Position numbers and translations under genes: made by a program
In this document: positions 55,065 through 64,000 of the stretch, piece by piece
Numbering within the stretch: the first letter of the stretch is position 1
Layout of the letters: each line of letters starts with the position of its first letter
Assembly: GCF_000143535.2 (NCBI RefSeq)
Contig: NC_037323.1
Span: forward strand, 868,001 to 932,000
DNA from: Botrytis cinerea B05.10
Lineage: Eukaryota > Ascomycota > Leotiomycetes > Helotiales > Sclerotiniaceae
Direction of reading: 5' to 3'
DNA length: 64,000 nucleotides
Notes under the pieces: generated by a model
Seen by the model: only the letters and a program-made list of their open reading frames with translations
Told to the model about the DNA's origin: nothing
Databases searched by the model: none

Positions 55065-57633
55065 TTGATGTATGACTATATGATTACTCTATGTGCGTCA
55101 AAAGGCCCCCTAGTCGTCAGAGCTGAAGCTGATAATTGATTAAAAGGATTCTGGGGAAGGCTTAGCACTGTTTTAGGCAATACAGAGCGGATAGCGTACT
55201 AAGGACGCAGACGCCTCTCTACAAGGTAAGAACCCCATGGCAAACTCTTTTTAAGCAATCTAATAAAGTAACGTCTTTAGTAAGAGACAGTACAACAAAT
55301 ATTGATTGATCAGATTGGATTCTCGATAACTGGTTGCACATAAGCGAAGTCTGGTCAAACTACAAAATCATACAGATACCCGTTGAGGCTTTTGCATCAA
55401 CTTGAGGTTACAAGTCACAACAGACGAGGACATCAGATATCCCGATTAGTCCGGAAACAAAGTACTCTGTATTGATACTCCACTGAGTTTAATGATCTAA
55501 CGAGTACCCATAAATTCTACTGTAGCTAGCTACTTGTTGAATGGAGACAGACTATCGCCAGTCACTTTGATATCCCAGTAATCCATCCCCATCCATAGGT
55601 GCACCTTGAAGATCGTCGGAATTAAATCTTGCGGAATTCTTACGTGATCTGGACTGCTCCGCCAGAGTCGTTCAAACGAGAGTGCTGAATCCGGTTACTC
55701 ATGTCTTACTGTGTCACTCAAGAAGGAAATACATTCGACTCCTTTTCAAACATACTTCTAGGTTAGGGACGAAATCAAACTGCATGTCTAAAGGCGCAGA
55801 ACTTATCCGATATCTTCGAACTACCGGTGTTAACACGAACTGTTCCTGTCCATCCTCGGCAATCATAATAATGATCGTCAGTAATCTATTCGAGGGAACT
55901 TCTGAGTTCTAACAGGCCACGTGCAGGCGTCATAGAATTTGTTGGCGATGATTAAAGCTTCTACATACTCGGGTCATTCCTTGTACCAATTAACCATCGT
56001 CACGATATCAAGCAGTGTTAGATCGGATATAGTGTTGTAACAAGTCAACATACATACCTGCTTGTTGATAACCATGTCTATATTACTGGTGGTATTCGTG
56101 GGGGCTTTCTGAGGCTGCAGCATTCTGTTTCAAGAAAGATCAGCTCAATGAGGACTGAGGACTGAGGAGTGAGGTTGTGCAAGAATGATTTAGCTTGAGA
56201 AAGACCTCCACGAAGTTGCAGTAGCTTGTTTATAGCTCTTGAGATGAAAAAAAAATACCTTTGCACCTGCATATGGATTCCATGCACGAATATACTCCAC
56301 CTTTCCTTATCAGTGCAGCATCAGTTCGCGCTCGCCCACAACAACACATTCAATAATGAAACATTTCTCAACTAAGACCTTTAGTTGCTCATGTTTCTTT
56401 TTGTTCCCCTCTCTATCGGACCACTTGCTAACCCTTCCTTTAACGTTCTTCGCGGAAAATTTTCTCAATTTGCTTTTTTGGATGTATGCAAGTCAGCAGC
56501 CGCAAGAAGCAAATTGTATGGGGGACCATGGCAATCTAGCAGGGAAAGAACCTCTTAGCGACATGCCAGCATAACAAGTGCTAATAAGGCGCAAAAAGAA
56601 AAGAAAAGAAAAATGGATTTTAAACTAGACTAAGAGCGATGTACCTCCAACCTACATGGACTTCCATTCATGTCTTTGCGCCGTATGCTTGCATCGATGA
56701 CAGTAGCACAAACGCCAAACGGAGTCATCGTGGTCATCTTCTAGAAGACGTTCGGTCGACAGCCTTCATTTAGCTATGTACCATACTTTAGACGTACCGG
56801 AATTCACACCACATACACAGGGTCCTTGAGCACATCACGAATCCAGCGCAAAGTCCATACCGTCCAATGATAATTCCCATGATGAATCTTAGTTCGTGCT
56901 TGTTAATATAATCGTATCTGCAAACATGTATATCACATACTTGCATGCCTACCTACCTCCATCCTATTTTCAGTACTCATCTCGGTCTTATATCTTATGG
57001 GAGTACATGTCCCGTGTCTGCAATGGGCGTCAGGCTAATCTCGGGGCACAGTAACTCATCGACTACACATGCACACCCATTCCTGCCTTTCCTACCCTAC
57101 ACCCTACACTCCTTGCCTGGCTATTCTACGGCTTGCTGAAAAAATATCAAGTTGCACAAATCTCACTCGCAAGGCAGATAGATATTCACTCCTTTATGGA
57201 CTCGCCGATCATGACTACAGCGACTAGATTCAATTTCATCCATTCAACACTTCGAACGGTACTCGCTTGAGTCGATGTTGATCGATTCGATTCGCGACGT
57301 TTTAGAGGAAGCCAAAAAACCCCAGTTCCATTTTTAGACGCAACCTTGAAATGGCTAAAATTTCAGCTTGCGCAACAATACCTAATAAATTAAGTTTATT
57401 CTTATTGTCCTTGGTATTCTTGTCGATTTTTCCAAGTCACGGACACCGCCCATGACTCTATCAATCGCAATCGATAAGGTTGGTGCACGAGGCACTTCCC
57501 CAGATACAAAGATGCTCAGGTCCCTTTAACTCCAGGATCAGACCCAACTCAAAAAACCATTCCATATACCCCGCTACAAAAAAATACTGGTGCCGAAACG
57601 CTCCCAACTCTCTAATAACCACTAGGTCAATCA

Positions 57634-58424
57634 TCAAAGCACAGCTCTCCTCAGCATTTCACTCCTTTCCGGATCATCCATCGTTAGTGCCTTGTACTCC
57701 ATCTGTGCTTGCATATAACAACCATCTTTCGTTCCTTCCATGTATGCTAAGTGCCAATAAACTTCGTACTTAAGTTCGTCCTCCTCTAGCATCATCTGAT
57801 CGTTGAAATCTCGGACGATTTCTTCGATCTTTTTATCTTCATTGGCTGTATCAGTTCCGAGCCTCATATTGGTCAATGTGTCCAACACTTCGTTGAAATC
57901 ATCAACGACAAGACTGTTGTCTCCAGTCGAGTATACTCCACAATCTTCGAATGATTGAGATAAGGCATTAATTCGGCCATCATGAACCTAATACATGTTA
58001 GTGACTAATCAATAAATTCGTCCCTCATCCACACCCATAACTATTGTGAGCATGGAATGGAAATCGACAACCACAAACTCACACCACGAATATAAGCCTC
58101 CTCCACGGTACCGACCGGAAACTCCACCGATTCCATCTCGATCAAGCGATCACAATATGAAGCCCGAATCGCCAGTTCTCGCTGAGACAAACAATCTACA
58201 CACCATCTAGGAGTCAGTAAGAAAAGAGTGAAAGGATCCAGTTCTCCATCTTGATAACACGGAACTAGTTGTTTGTCTCGAATATCCACTCCATCATCGC
58301 GATAGCAGTGACTGCATGCGCCATGAAGATATTGCATGGGGTTTTGAAAGTGAGGCGAGGTAGGAACTTGAGTATGAACCTCTGATTGTCCGGCGTGGGG
58401 CGAAATTTCCAAGTCCATTTCCAT
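57634..58424 (-). CDS. Conserved-looking fungal protein of unknown function with CxxC pairs (231 aa)
   Basis: Two exons (58424-58083, 57987-57634) give 231 aa; the 95-bp intron has GTGAGT and ends CTAACATGTATTAG. Two Cys pairs (HGACSHCYRDDG and RWCVDCLSQREL) about 47 residues apart could bind one zinc. The segment VEFPVGTVEEAYIRG leads across the intron into VHDGRINALSQS. The C-terminal half is acidic and helical (KKIEEIVRDFNDQMMLEEDE, then LKYEVYWHLAYMEGTKDG). I do not recognise a family. No signal peptide or membrane segment is visible. ATG at 58424 is preferred; a second Met is two codons later. Confidence 0.75.
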
Positions 58425-59236
58425 CTTGATGACTAGTGTGGTAGTTTTGTTCGGTCTGTTTATTTATTTATTTGTTTTGCTTTATTTGTTTGTTGGATGA
58501 TTGTGTGTACAAGTGTAGAATGATAATCATGCACAAGCAAATATCGGAATCTTGTTTGAGTGGTCGTGGTTGTTTGTAAGAGGATTCAAGATCATGCGGC
58601 AAATGGGAGGATGGCTATGTTTATATATCTCCATAAGCGAGCGTACCCAACGACGATGGTGAATCATAACGAAATTCTGGTCAGTGGCCTGATTTAACTC
58701 GAGCGCGATTGCCTAATTTGACGCTAGACACGTGGCCATACTCCATTTTCAAGTATACTCAGATGAAATCAGTTCAAGGGTTGAAACCCTTCCATGATGT
58801 GTTTCAAGGAATCGCGAGTGAAGCGTATATACATTGGCATGACGTAACAAATTGTTTTTTGTCTTCATTTACTGTTTGGACGGATGAATAGCTCTAGAGG
58901 GGAGAGAGATTAACCTCACAGTGACAAAGTCTCGTGCCAAGCACCCAAATGATAGTTATAGAAGTTGTTCTTGTCATTGTCAGCTTTATCCAGGTAAAGA
59001 TAACAGCACGATCACTTTGTTCAAGATCGTACTTTCATGGTGAGGTGAACTCTTTCATCGAATGTGAATATTTTCATTCACGTAGACATTCTAACTTCCA
59101 TCGTCGATCATACTACGGCGCATACGTAGATGTCATTTTATATTGCGCAAGTGGCATCATCGCTATACTGCTCTATCTCGCATTCCCTCATCGCCCATCA
59201 AAGTCTCGCAAACCCACCCGGCCCCTCTACTCATCC
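58425..59236. other. Intergenic
   Basis: 812 bp between two minus-strand genes; TTTATTTATTTATTTG-type repeats occur at 58460-58490. No gene is seen. Confidence 0.55.
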
Positions 59237-59908
59237 TTAATGCTCCCCCAAGATCTTCTCCACTGCCCCCCAAACATCCCGATGCACCTCCTCAACACTC
59301 CTACTGGCATCAATCTCAGCCAATAACCCTCGCTCCCTATAATTCTCAATAACAGGTCCAGTAGCACAAACATGCTGTTCAAATCGCTTATGCATGATTT
59401 CAACCCCATCATCAATCCTACTTGAAGATTTAGCTCGAGACAAGAGTCTCTCTTGCAGAATCTGCAGTGGACAATGTAGAGAGAGCACGAGAGATGGCGC
59501 ACAGACTGTAGATTCGAAGAGGGAGATGGGGTAGATACTACGAGGAAATCCTATATTCTTATTAGTACTTAAGGAATTACAGCTAGCACTTGATACAAGT
59601 GACTTACCATCGATCAAAAATACCATTTCTTTACCAGGCTTGGTATCCTCACTTCTTCGTGCAATCGCTTCTTGTAACATGGAAACAGACATCTCGGGTG
59701 GACCTGTTCGGCCTTCGGCCATGTTGGCTCGGATGATGGATGCCCATTTACTAGATGGCTTTTGCAGCTCTGAGCGTAGGATATCGCCAATGCTGATGTG
59801 ATGAATGTGGCGATGACGACTGGATAGCTGGGCGAGGAGCATACATTGGGTTCCCTTCCCGACACCAGGTGGCCCGAGGACGAAGAAAATTTTTGGGAGT
59901 GATGTCAT
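59237..59908 (-). CDS. P-loop nucleoside monophosphate kinase, UMP/CMP kinase type
   Basis: Two exons (59908-59608, 59550-59237) give 204 aa. The P-loop is FVLGPPGVGKGTQC at the N terminus; HISIGDILRSELQ and the ELQ/MAEGRTGPPEM region form the NMP site; FLIDG|FPRS spans the intron and carries the substrate-binding Arg. A short LID of the R-x-D-D type (SSRIDDGVEIMHKRFEQH) favours UMP/CMP kinase over adenylate kinase. The end is TGPVIENYRERGLLAEIDAS. It phosphorylates pyrimidine nucleoside monophosphates with ATP. The intron is 57 bp with no stop, so retention would insert 19 residues between DG and FPR. An in-frame ATG at 60046 would add 46 basic residues, a possible mitochondrial leader; the ATG at 59908 has the better context (CAAAAATG). 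Confidence 0.88.
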   Translation of the reverse strand: MTSLPKIFFVLGPPGVGKGTQCMLLAQLSSRHRHIHHISIGDILRSELQKPSSKWASIIRANMAEGRTGPPEMSVSMLQEAIARRSEDTKPGKEMVFLIDGKSLVSSASCNSLSTNKNIGFPRSIYPISLFESTVCAPSLVLSLHCPLQILQERLLSRAKSSSRIDDGVEIMHKRFEQHVCATGPVIENYRERGLLAEIDASRSVEEVHRDVWGAVEKILGEH

Positions 59909-61284
59909 TTTTGACTGGGGAATATGAGAGTTGAGGAGAGGGTGGGGGTAGAGATTTTTAGTCGGTTTGAGATGATATTTTCTGAGATCCTGAGTGATAA
60001 TGTGTCTTTTCGTGTGAGAGTCAAGATATTGCTGATGTTTTCTCATGGGTGTTTAGAGACCGCCGCTAGAACAAGTCTGTTACCGGCATATATACTAGGG
60101 AGGAATTCACTGTTGAGCGTCGAACACGGCGAATGCAATCACATTCGTGGTCAAAATATATACCATTCAGTACTGAGATAGGTCAACATTCGCTATTCGG
60201 CGGGATTAATCAAAAAGGTCTTATACGTGAATTTGAAAAGTGAATCAAAAGACGGATCAAAACCATTCCATTTACGCCATTCAGAATCTCCAGACTTCGC
60301 TCCACCAAAACGCTCATAAGCGAAGGGATGAGCAAAAAGAACTATTTCCCTTTGTAAAGTTCTCAAAAATCGAATCCAGTCATTTCAAAATAGATCACAA
60401 AAATATGAAAACTAATTCACCAAGCTAAATGTATAGAAGTGAAAACAAAAGCCATGGCCACCTATCGATAGGGCTGAGGGGAGAAACACTCGATGGGTTA
60501 TTAGAGAACCTGGTGTGAGACAGGCTCCTAGAGCTACGCCGGTATTATTTACTTCTTTCTCGTTTGGCATTTTTGTCGTCAAAGAGATGGGTCTGTTTGG
60601 CATTACGGAGAGAGTATATTTAGGTTTCAGGGATGTTATAGATTTTGGGTGGTGGCATATGTGTTTCATTTTGACCGATATTGTGTTCTGGCCAGTCTGC
60701 GGATATAGAAGGGTATGGGGTATGTAGTATGTTTTGAGCAATTTGTTGTGTGTTTTCTGTGTTGGGATAGTTTTGTATGAATGGTTGTATCTTGAACAAA
60801 GGAAATTAGGATTTATCAATAACATTGTAGTTTTTGTTGCTTTGTTCTGAACAGGATATAGGGGCCATGCATGTGTCTTGTTCTTTTGAAGGTTCATTTG
60901 TCTCTATCCACTGGGTAATTACATGATCATGATCACTGGTATAGTTGTAGACGTCAAGACTTTGTATAAATTTGTGTGAATGTATTAATTAAGTGTTTAG
61001 CTTTCAAATCCATTGAAGACTAACCTCCTTGGGTTCTAGATACTTGAACCGTGGGATAGACTTCTGTTGTTGTATTGAATAGGAAAAATGGAAAAAACAA
61101 AGGTTGGGGCTGAAAGAAATGAAGTGATATCGCAGGACATTTAAGTCAAACAAGAGCACTTACCTGGACCAGAAGGACCAGAAATCAACTCCAAAGAAGG
61201 AGAGGCGAAGATGAGGGAAAACAAGATCCAGCGCGGTCCAGCCGCATGAATTTTCCCCCGCTTCTCGCTACTTACCATACTAGG
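59909..61284. other. Intergenic
   Basis: 1.38 kb between two minus-strand genes. Apart from a possible N-terminal extension of the kinase (to 60046) I see no gene; a 161-codon minus-strand frame at 60412-60897 is Thr/His/Lys-rich without domain character. Confidence 0.5.
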
Positions 61285-61830
61285 TTAGCTGCCCTCCTTA
61301 TCCTCATCGTCTAATTCTTCATACCGCGTCTTTAGCTTCCTCTTGCTTTCTTCGTGTCTTTTTCTCTCCTGTTCCATGAGCTGCGTATGGAGTTGATCCA
61401 ACACTTGATCTCCCTGTCTCCTCTCCTCGAGTCTCCCAGCCTGAGAGAGTTTCCTTCTCCTCTCTTCACTAATTTGCGCAATCTTTTTTCTTTTTTGATC
61501 AAGATCGTCGACTACCTGGTTTGATTCATCAGCCTTGGTTTCTTGGGCCTCCTTCAATGCTCCTTGTAACTTACCGGCTTCTATACCAACTCTTGTGAAC
61601 GGTCGTCGGATTCCATCCATCCCCACGTGCGTCAATGAAGATGTACTTCGGAGGGATTCTTTGAATTTGCAAGAGTTACACATGTGATCGAGGTGCTCGA
61701 CTCCTTCTGGCTCCAAGGTGAGAAAGCAGCCGGTTTTGATATTTTCGCTGGTTGCCCATGGGCAGGGCCTAGAAATCTTCCGTGGACCCCAGTGATTGCA
61801 AGAGAAGACTATGCTAGTACTTTGGCACAT
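61285..61830 (-). CDS. Unknown fungal protein with Cys/His-rich N terminus and coiled coil (181 aa)
   Basis: A single-exon ORF of 181 aa. The first about 60 residues have spaced Cys/His (FSCNHWGPRK, SRPCPW, KTGCFLT, HMCNSCKFKES), suggesting a small zinc-binding module. The remainder is a charged coiled coil (LQGALKEAQETKADESN, EERRRKLSQAGRLEERRQGD, MEQERKRHEESKRKLKTRYE) with an acidic end. I recognise no family, but the C-x-H then P-C pattern at the start recurs in small fungal proteins of unknown role. No intron is needed. Confidence 0.65.
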   Translation of the reverse strand: MCQSTSIVFSCNHWGPRKISRPCPWATSENIKTGCFLTLEPEGVEHLDHMCNSCKFKESLRSTSSLTHVGMDGIRRPFTRVGIEAGKLQGALKEAQETKADESNQVVDDLDQKRKKIAQISEERRRKLSQAGRLEERRQGDQVLDQLHTQLMEQERKRHEESKRKLKTRYEELDDEDKEGS

Positions 61831-62768
61831 GTTTAGTGAGTTTGAAGTGTGTTAGAAGACACAACTGGCAGGGGATGACAAGGGAACAACATTATGGTGC
61901 AAATCATCATATATATATATGATCTTCTCAAAAAAATTGTTGCATTGTTCGGCACTTGAACTGGCTTGATGTCTCTAGTCGCTCAGTAGGTGAATATACC
62001 ACCGCGTGTGTACCAATATACAATGGGCAAAGTGAAATGGTCTCCATTAGCTACCAAGCCATGTCAAGACTCGAATATGATCCAATATCTCCAATTGCCA
62101 ACTACATCAATACATTACCTTGTGAATACCCAAGAACAACGGATAAAGGAAAAGAAGAATGGTCTCAATTAGGACCGACTCTTATTGTATTGGGGGCTAG
62201 AGTTCCGGCGAAAGCTCTTTCACTTAGCAAATTTAACACAACAAGTCGAAATATTTCTTTGTGCGTGAAAGAACGGGAGAACAATCCTATGGTTTGTTGT
62301 CGAACTTCGAAATTATTTATAGGTTTTATGACTGAACTCATGGTTTTAAGCTAGGACTGTTTGCTAAGTGTAAATTTCGTACATGCTTGTCTGAGGCATG
62401 TGAGTGAGGTGATCCAGATGAGATCAAAGGCATAAGCCTACTCAACAATTGAGGCTTGCCTGAGAATGAGGCTGTTCGCGCCACGAATTAGTAAATTGAT
62501 TAACTCGAGCATATTGATAGATGAAAGAATTTATCATGCGAATTATCAGACAATGTTGAGAAGATTTTTTAATGCGGTTTTTGTAGTCATTGCATGTTCA
62601 AAACCACCAGGAATTGGCCCATTGGAAGAATATGCTTTTATGGCCCCGCGGTGTCATCACGAAACAGGGGACGGATCAACAAAAAAACTATTTGTTGCAC
62701 ATACCTTTATTAGCGGAGACCATCCAATCTCCAGTCTAAGGTATCATTGTCAAGCTTCTCGGGCTTGA
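61831..62768. other. Intergenic
   Basis: 938 bp; plus-strand frames at 62037-62354 and 62466-62768 are open but have no recognisable features or splice-linked partners. Confidence 0.5.
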
Positions 62769-63698
62769 TCATCTCTCAGGTCTGAACCTTCCTCTTTTCT
62801 CCCTCATGCCTTCCACCCTCTTTCTATCCTCCTCGAATTTCTTGACTAGCTCTCCAACCTCCTTCTTTCTCTTCTCTCGTCCCTGCCACCTATAAAATCC
62901 TGCGTCCTCCAGCTCCTTTCTCCTCTTCTCCTCCTTTTCGGCCATCTCTCTTCTCTTTTCTTCCGCCGCCTCATTTCTCGCTGGGCCTGTTCTTCCACCC
63001 CTCACTACTGTCACAAACCCATCCTCATCTGGTACATTCCTTAATCTCTTCCTCTCTCTCTCTCTCTCCTCTTCCTTGCTATTAAATTTCGTCATGAAAG
63101 CGTCTACACTCCTCTGTACCGCTAATTTGTCAGGGAATCGTAATTCCTGCCTCATTGCATAACGTGCACTACCCAAAGCGGGCACTTTGCTTTCAGCGCC
63201 TGCACCCCAAACAGGGTATTTTGATTCCTTGCCCGATTTGCAAGTTTTTCGCGCAGCCTTTAGAACGGATTCTACGCTTTTCTCGTCTACCAATAATACC
63301 ACAGCTGTCCTTCCCTTGATGCGCAATTGCCTATCCCATCCTTGGGGCAAACTGGTATCAATTTCGGTTTCGCTTCCTCTCTTCCTCTTCTTGCTCTGCG
63401 AGGTAGTCTCGACCAGTTTTTGTGCAACAACCTCTTCCTTTTCTCCATCGAATCGTACATCTTCGACTCGGCCTACACCTATCAATGCTGCGAATACGCT
63501 TCGAATATGAATATCTGTGGAATCTATAGGTAGGTTTGTTGCGAAGAGACTCCGCGAATCGTTCTCGGACGGAATCTTTGGAGCATGTTGTCGCAAATAT
63601 ATGTGATGCGTCGTCGTAACGGGGTATGCAGGTGTAGAAGGAATTGCGATAGGAAGGACGGTATAGTTGTCACCAATGGTAGTTGGTGCTTTCGACAT
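62769..63698 (-). CDS. RRP7: Ribosomal RNA-processing protein Rrp7
   Basis: A single-exon ORF of 309 aa. An RRM-like N-terminal domain (about 15-170) includes SLFATNLPIDSTDIHIRSVF and GRTAVVLLVDEKSVESVL, interrupted by a basic insertion (SQSKKRKRGSETE). The Rrp7 C-terminal domain follows: AFMTKFNSKEEERERERKRL, DEDGFVTVVRGGRTGPA, then DAGFYRWQGREKRKKEVGEL and KFEEDRKRVEGMREKRGRF. Rrp7 belongs to the UTP-C/CURI complex of the small-subunit processome and is needed for 18S maturation in the nucleolus. It is the third ribosome-biogenesis gene in the window with RIX7 and RRN6. Confidence 0.95.
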   Translation of the reverse strand: MSKAPTTIGDNYTVLPIAIPSTPAYPVTTTHHIYLRQHAPKIPSENDSRSLFATNLPIDSTDIHIRSVFAALIGVGRVEDVRFDGEKEEVVAQKLVETTSQSKKRKRGSETEIDTSLPQGWDRQLRIKGRTAVVLLVDEKSVESVLKAARKTCKSGKESKYPVWGAGAESKVPALGSARYAMRQELRFPDKLAVQRSVDAFMTKFNSKEEERERERKRLRNVPDEDGFVTVVRGGRTGPARNEAAEEKRREMAEKEEKRRKELEDAGFYRWQGREKRKKEVGELVKKFEEDRKRVEGMREKRGRFRPER

Positions 63699-64000
63699 GT
63701 TGTAGTGTATCTCTAGATAATACGTATAGGTGTGGTAATATCTCTAGATAATTTGTACATGTGTGATGAGAATTCCAGATTCAGCGCGCGAAATTAAATT
63801 GAAGTGGTTTATTCAATTGAGCTTGTCATTATGGAACTTTTTTTGAAGCAAAAATATTTGGCAGGGGTTTGCGTCTTATCAAAGGACGCTAAGCTGAGAC
63901 CGAAGCTAAGGATAACCACAAATACCCGATCACTGGCCATTAACTAAAGAAAACACCAGCAAGTATGCAACTGAAAAATGCATTCAAAGATGCCAGATTT
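63699..64000. other. RRP7 upstream region
   Basis: 302 bp, AT-rich, to the window edge; no gene is seen. Confidence 0.55.

Larger units (their letters stand above)
53264..57633. other. 4.4-kb gene-free, microsatellite-rich interval
   Basis: No gene can be supported. It includes the upstream region of the 1367-aa gene and several simple repeats: GGTGA at 53630-53652, an AAATTC/AAATCG hexamer tract at 54165-54237, a GGCCACTGGT repeat at 54407-54438, and a compound ACAT/ACCT/ACACAT microsatellite at 54947-55064. Short frames (for example 55682-55912 and 56356-56574) lack recognisable features. Confidence 0.55.

Noticed and set aside
56356..56574. 72-codon frame with a hydrophobic start resembling a secreted peptide
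   Set aside because: The hydrophobic stretch is broken and no cleavage-like site or conserved Cys pattern follows.
61956..62768. Two plus-strand frames of about 100-130 codons
   Set aside because: The first opens at TTG; neither has recognisable motifs or splice partners.
63187..63533. Plus-strand ORFs over RRP7
   Set aside because: Antisense shadows of the Rrp7 coding frame.
1..64000. Search for transposons, long terminal repeats and strongly AT-biased RIP islands
   Set aside because: No transposase or reverse-transcriptase frames, no long inverted or direct repeats, and no extended TA-saturated segment were seen.

Overview
This is a eukaryotic nuclear window from a filamentous ascomycete. 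Protein-coding genes carry short introns (about 47-130 bp) with GTRNGT-type donors, CTAAC/CTGAC-like branch points and CAG/TAG acceptors. The best-recognised proteins (PHO81/NUC-2, RIX7, COA1, SPC25, VPS20, RRP7, MOZART1, GID1/VID30) are of Pezizomycotina type. The AT-leaning base composition, gene spacing and protein flavour suggest a Leotiomycete such as a Botrytis/Sclerotinia relative; that placement is inference. I see no rRNA, no convincing tRNA, no transposon, no CRISPR and no secondary-metabolite cluster. This is a core-gene region.

Layout. 1-2.2 kb: a small conserved 85-aa protein behind a long CT-rich leader. 3.4-6.2 kb (-): the GID ubiquitin-ligase scaffold VID30/GID1. 7.8-8.9 kb (-): a likely INO80 Ies4/DUF1711 protein. 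8.9-11.8 kb: gene-poor and repeat-rich. 11.8-13.3 kb (+): a CUE-domain Cue5-like autophagy adaptor. 14.7-18.2 kb (+): PHO81. 19.2-24.2 kb: a dense block with a four-TM protein (-), COA1 (+), mitochondrial uL3 (-), the CCDC25/Jlp2 protein (+) and a PITH-domain protein (-). 24.7-30.1 kb: RRN6 (-), SPC25 (+), MZT1 (+). 30.8-33.7 kb: a CHY/RING E3 ligase (-) and an LYR protein (+). 35.3-36.6 kb (+): a mitochondrial carrier. 36.6-39.7 kb: gene-poor with faint minus-strand coding signal. 39.7-42.6 kb (+): a DUF2293 protein. 43.2-46.7 kb: VPS20 (-) and RIX7 (+). 47.3-48.3 kb (+): a DUF6914-like protein. 49.2-53.3 kb (-): a 1367-aa disordered protein with a histone-fold-like N terminus. 53.3-57.6 kb: gene-free and microsatellite-rich. 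57.6-63.7 kb (all -): an unknown CxxC protein, a UMP/CMP kinase, a Cys/coiled-coil protein and RRP7.

Functional themes are housekeeping: ribosome biogenesis (RRN6, RIX7, RRP7), mitochondrial function (COA1, uL3m, carrier, LYR protein), mitosis (SPC25, MZT1), and proteolysis/trafficking (VID30, CUE protein, CHY-RING, VPS20). Five gene pairs are divergent with 201-457 bp between start codons.

Most unusual observations: the PHO81 start codon is itself split by an intron (AT|G) whose retention would give an in-frame extended protein; the histone-fold-like protein carries five copies of a short D-F-hydrophobic-R type motif; VPS20 has a GC-AG intron; and two genes (RRN6, UMP/CMP kinase) have stop-free introns of 3n length. 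All exon models were assembled by hand from reading frame, splice signals and family resemblance; no alignment or transcript data were available.
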